Assembly: GCA_905235775.1 (NCBI GenBank)
Contig: CAJOMY010000073.1
Coordinates: 1 to 8,473, forward strand
Length of the DNA stretch: 8,473 bases
Direction of reading: 5' to 3'
DNA from: an uncultured Bacteroidales bacterium
Lineage (GTDB): Bacteria > Bacteroidota > Bacteroidia > Bacteroidales > UBA932
Both the position numbers and the translations under genes were made by a program. The notes beneath the pieces were generated by a model. That model did no database searches. It was not told the origin of the DNA and saw only the letters and a list, made by a program, of their open reading frames with translations. This document shows, piece by piece, positions 8,024-8,473 of the stretch. Position 1 is the first letter of the stretch; each line of letters begins with the position of its first letter.

Positions 8024-8473
8024 ATGGTCCGCCATTTTCAGGTTGCCGGGCTGGCGTTTTCGCTCGATCTGCCGGAAGGTCATCCGGCGGAGGGCTGTTT
8101 GCACAACTACGATCCCTTCGAGGCTGCTGCCGGTCCGGATGTTATTTTTGAATTGACCCTGACGGACCGGAAGCCGGAGGCGCCGGGAGAGCCGTTGCTG
8201 CGCAGCCAGGAGCGGACCGGTGAGCCGGTCGTGGGTTTCTTCCGCAGCGGCGGGGGCTACCAGGCCGCATTCGCACCGATGTCGTCGGCGCCGGTGTGCG
8301 GCGTGCTGGAGATGAGCGGCGATTTCCGCCAGGGACGGCTCTACGCGGAGGGCAGCCCGGCCGACCGGGCCTTTGCCGTGAACAACGCGCTGATGTTGCT
8401 GTTCGCCTTTGCCTCGGCGCCGTATCGTGCGCTGGAGCTGCACGCCTCCGTGGTGGTCCGCGGCGGGCGCGGG
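8024..8473 (+). CDS. N-terminal part of an HPr kinase-like (HprK/PEP carboxykinase-fold) protein, cut by window edge
   Basis: ATG at 8024 opens a frame of 150 complete codons that runs off the window without a stop; it follows the lepA stop by four bases. The N-terminal half (about 1-115) is acidic and mixed and contains HNYDPF (27-32), with no recognised catalytic motif. Residues 121-134 (NALMLLFAFASAPY) form a hydrophobic helix-like segment, and the visible end LELHASVVVRGGRG (137-150) matches the strand-turn that immediately precedes the P-loop in HprK-like kinases (LHA.....G+G, normally followed by a G.SG.GKS loop). The catalytic part therefore lies just outside the window. Such kinases in Bacteroidota often neighbour PqqD-like and ABC proteins; related kinases phosphorylate proteins or, in some lasso peptide pathways, the peptide. 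The call depends on one short motif plus general resemblance, so it is moderate. It could be a different ATP-binding protein. Confidence 0.6.
   Translation, partial: MVRHFQVAGLAFSLDLPEGHPAEGCLHNYDPFEAAAGPDVIFELTLTDRKPEAPGEPLLRSQERTGEPVVGFFRSGGGYQAAFAPMSSAPVCGVLEMSGDFRQGRLYAEGSPADRAFAVNNALMLLFAFASAPYRALELHASVVVRGGRG

Overview
The window looks like chromosomal core DNA from a GC-rich member of the Bacteroidota, probably Bacteroidales. Three things point there: the transketolase is the Bacteroides-like variant with an SDG motif, the intergenic AT-rich islands carry perfect TAnnTTTG elements (the Bacteroidota sigma -7 consensus), and Shine-Dalgarno sequences are weak or absent. I cannot assign a family or genus from sequence alone. 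There are nine protein-coding genes, two of them cut by the window edges. I see no RNA genes, insertion sequences, CRISPR arrays or phage genes. Coding density is very high: there is no gene-free stretch over about 100 bases, and the only real intergenic gaps are two short AT-rich divergent promoter regions.

Layout. Positions 1-595 (minus) hold the 5' two-thirds of mutY, a DNA repair glycosylase. A 56-base AT-rich divergent promoter region follows. It leads rightward into a two-gene unit: a small secreted outer-membrane beta-barrel protein (652-1260) and a DUF456 membrane protein (1267-1758). This unit meets a leftward three-gene operon tail to tail, with the two stop codons overlapping in a single CTAG. 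Read in its own direction, that operon is a PqqD-family small protein (4099-3830), an ABC half-transporter (3833 or 3827-2196) and a YqaA/DedA-type membrane protein (2192-1755).

A second AT-rich divergent promoter region (4100-4195) has two perfect TAnnTTTG boxes flanking the 11-base palindrome GCGAT-A-ATCGC. To the right lies a tightly spaced operon: transketolase (4196-6223), the translational GTPase LepA/EF4 (6229-8019) and the N-terminal part of a protein resembling Bacteroidota HPr-kinase-like proteins (8024 to the window edge).

How the genes may work together. Transketolase and LepA are housekeeping genes of carbon metabolism and translation. The most intriguing feature is that a PqqD-like protein (a fold used as a peptide-recognition element in RiPP pathways), an ABC exporter-type protein and an HPr-kinase-like protein occur within about 6 kb, arranged around one divergent promoter. 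PqqD-like, HprK-like and ABC proteins co-occur in peptide-modification loci, including lasso peptide clusters with a kinase. A split peptide-modification and export locus is therefore a reasonable hypothesis, but no precursor peptide or maturase is visible here.
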